The notes under the pieces: model-generated | Told to the model about the DNA's origin: nothing | What the model saw: the letters and a program-made list of their open reading frames with translations, nothing else | Databases searched by the model: none | From: Nitrospinota bacterium | Lineage (GTDB): Bacteria > Nitrospinota > Nitrospinia > UBA9942 | Direction: 5' to 3' | Assembly: GCA_016234205.1 (NCBI GenBank) | Contig: JACRGN010000053.1 | Location: 1-13,387, forward strand | DNA: 13,387 nt | Made by a program: the position numbers and the translations under genes | In this document: piece after piece, positions 12,179 to 13,387 of the stretch | Layout of the letters: every line of letters begins with the position of its first letter | Position numbering within the stretch: position 1 is the stretch's first letter

Positions 12179-13387
12179 TCATCCCTTAAACTGCATCTCA
12201 TAGAGTTTCTTATAAATCCCTCCATGGGCAAGGAGTTCGTCATGTCTTCCAGTTTCAGCTATCCTGCCATCGTCTATAACAACTATTCTGCCGGCATTCA
12301 GGACAGTTGAAAGCCTGTGTGCTATTACAAATGTAGTTCTGTCCTTCATCAGATTTTCAAGTGCCTGCTGGACCATCTTCTCCGACTCTGAATCTAATGA
12401 CGATGTAGCTTCATCAAGGATTAAAATAGCAGGATTTTTTAATATAGCCCTTGCAATAGACAGCCTCTGTCTCTGTCCGCCTGAGAGCTTAACCCCCCTC
12501 TCCCCTATAACTGTATCGTATCCTGACGGCATCTCCATTATAAAGTCATGGGCATAGGCAGACTCAGCAGCCTTATGTATATCATTCATACCTGCATCAA
12601 CCCTTCCGTAGGAGATATTATTTTTCACTGTATCATTAAAGAGTATAGTCTCCTGTGTTACTACACCTATCTGTCTTCTTAAAGAGTTAAGGGTTATATT
12701 CCTGATGTCATGGTTGTCTATATTTATACTCCCCTTTGTAACATCATGAAACCTCGGTATCATATCAACAAGTGTAGATTTTCCTGCACCGCTGCTTCCA
12801 ACAAGTGCAACAACCTCCCCTTTTTTTATTATTAGGTTTATCCCTTTAATGACCATTCCATTGTTGCTGTTATACTGGAACCATACATCATTAAAACTTA
12901 TCCTGTCCTTAAATTCTCTTATATCTACCGCCCTGTCATTATCGGTTATCTCCACCTTTGTATCCAGCGTTTCAAACACCCTCTCTGCAGCTGCCATAGA
13001 CTGCTGGACAACATTGTTCATTGTACTTAATTTTTTTATGGGGTCGTATAGCATTATGAGGGCAGTCATAAATGAGAAAAATGTGCCGGGCGTTGTAGCA
13101 CCGCTTATTACCTGATACCCTCCATACCATATAACCACACCTGTCCCTACTGCACCGAACATCTCCATCAGGGGGGATACCATTTCATGTCTCTTCGTCT
13201 CCTTCATGCTTATGTCATAGAGGTTTCTATTTTCATTCATAAATTTTTTATTTTCATACTCTTCCATTCCGAATGCCTTTACAATCTTATTTCCTGTAAA
13301 TGTCTCCTGAAGGATAATATTTAAGTCAGCCATCTTTTCCTGGTTTTTCCTGCTGAGCACCCTCAATTTCCTTCCAATACTGACAAT
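12179..13387 (-). CDS. msbA: MsbA-type lipid ABC exporter, 5' end cut off
   Basis: The C-terminal ~402 residues of an ABC half-transporter with fused permease and ATPase, of the MsbA lipid A/polysaccharide-lipid flippase type. The frame is open to the right edge (IVSIGRK precedes the first possible TTG start), so the beginning of the permease domain lies outside. The visible part has the coupling-helix region ILQETFTGNKIVKAFGMEEYE, two or so membrane helices (VGTGVVIWYGGYQVISG, FFSFMTALIMLYDPIKKL), then the ATPase. ATPase motifs: Walker A VGSSGAGKS, Q-loop GVVTQETILFNDTV, signature LSGGQRQR, Walker B LILDEATSSLD and H-loop IAHRLST. The sequence TGNKIVKAFGMEEYE and the YDPIKKLS motif favour MsbA over peptide or drug exporters. 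It would move a lipid-linked product across the inner membrane. It appears to be the upstream member of the minus-strand envelope operon. Confidence 0.9.
   Translation of the reverse strand: MVSIGRKLRVLSRKNQEKMADLNIILQETFTGNKIVKAFGMEEYENKKFMNENRNLYDISMKETKRHEMVSPLMEMFGAVGTGVVIWYGGYQVISGATTPGTFFSFMTALIMLYDPIKKLSTMNNVVQQSMAAAERVFETLDTKVEITDNDRAVDIREFKDRISFNDVWFQYNSNNGMVIKGINLIIKKGEVVALVGSSGAGKSTLVDMIPRFHDVTKGSINIDNHDIRNITLNSLRRQIGVVTQETILFNDTVKNNISYGRVDAGMNDIHKAAESAYAHDFIMEMPSGYDTVIGERGVKLSGGQRQRLSIARAILKNPAILILDEATSSLDSESEKMVQQALENLMKDRTTFVIAHRLSTVLNAGRIVVIDDGRIAETGRHDELLAHGGIYKKLYEMQFKG

Overview
The window is 13.4 kb of moderately AT-rich bacterial chromosome from a Gram-negative organism. 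An MsbA-type exporter and a heptosyltransferase-like GT9 enzyme imply an outer membrane with glycolipid. The gene order xerC-hslV-hslU followed by argB, the heavy use of AGA/AGG arginine codons and the word-like intergenic repeats remind me of uncultivated Nitrospirota or deltaproteobacteria-like lineages. That placement is from memory and is weak. No tRNA, rRNA, CRISPR array, transposase or phage gene was seen.

Layout. (1) 1-1130, + strand, accessory edge: the 3' end of a caspase-like (peptidase C14) protein, a 20-codon remnant of what looks like a DUF4258 gene, an intact DUF2283 gene, and a 63-residue antitoxin-like gene with no toxin beside it. (2) 1130-4233, + strand, core block: xerC, hslV and hslU. 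Both gaps in this block are almost entirely filled by imperfect palindromes built from short degenerate words, a different word in each gap. (3) 4350-5948, - strand: a membrane protein with a beta-helix-like repeat region and a recent 144-bp triplication, sitting between hslU and argB. (4) 6236-7147, + strand: argB, whose 3' end overlaps convergently with the next gene. (5) 7107-13387, - strand, envelope glycolipid cluster, in transcription order: msbA (cut by the right edge), a B12-domain-like radical SAM protein, a large PMT-type membrane glycosyltransferase with an unusual C-terminal domain, and a GT9 glycosyltransferase.

How the genes fit together. HslU unfolds substrates for the HslV protease. 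XerC resolves chromosome dimers. ArgB makes the committed intermediate of arginine. In the - strand cluster a flippase, a radical SAM enzyme, a membrane glycosyltransferase that would use a polyprenyl-linked sugar at the periplasmic face, and a cytoplasmic-face GT9 enzyme look like parts of one lipid or glycan pathway. The first three are nearly contiguous (10-bp gap, then a 4-bp overlap).

The most interesting signals are: the glycosyltransferase fused to what looks like a DUF2993/LmeA-like lipid-binding domain; three dispersed 25-nt repeats whose 5-bp stems change sequence but always stay paired; long word-built palindromes filling several intergenic gaps; two in-frame insertions of short tandem repeats, in xerC and in the glycosyltransferase; the triplicated membrane protein with a probable leaderless promoter; and the decayed DUF4258/DUF2283 pair.
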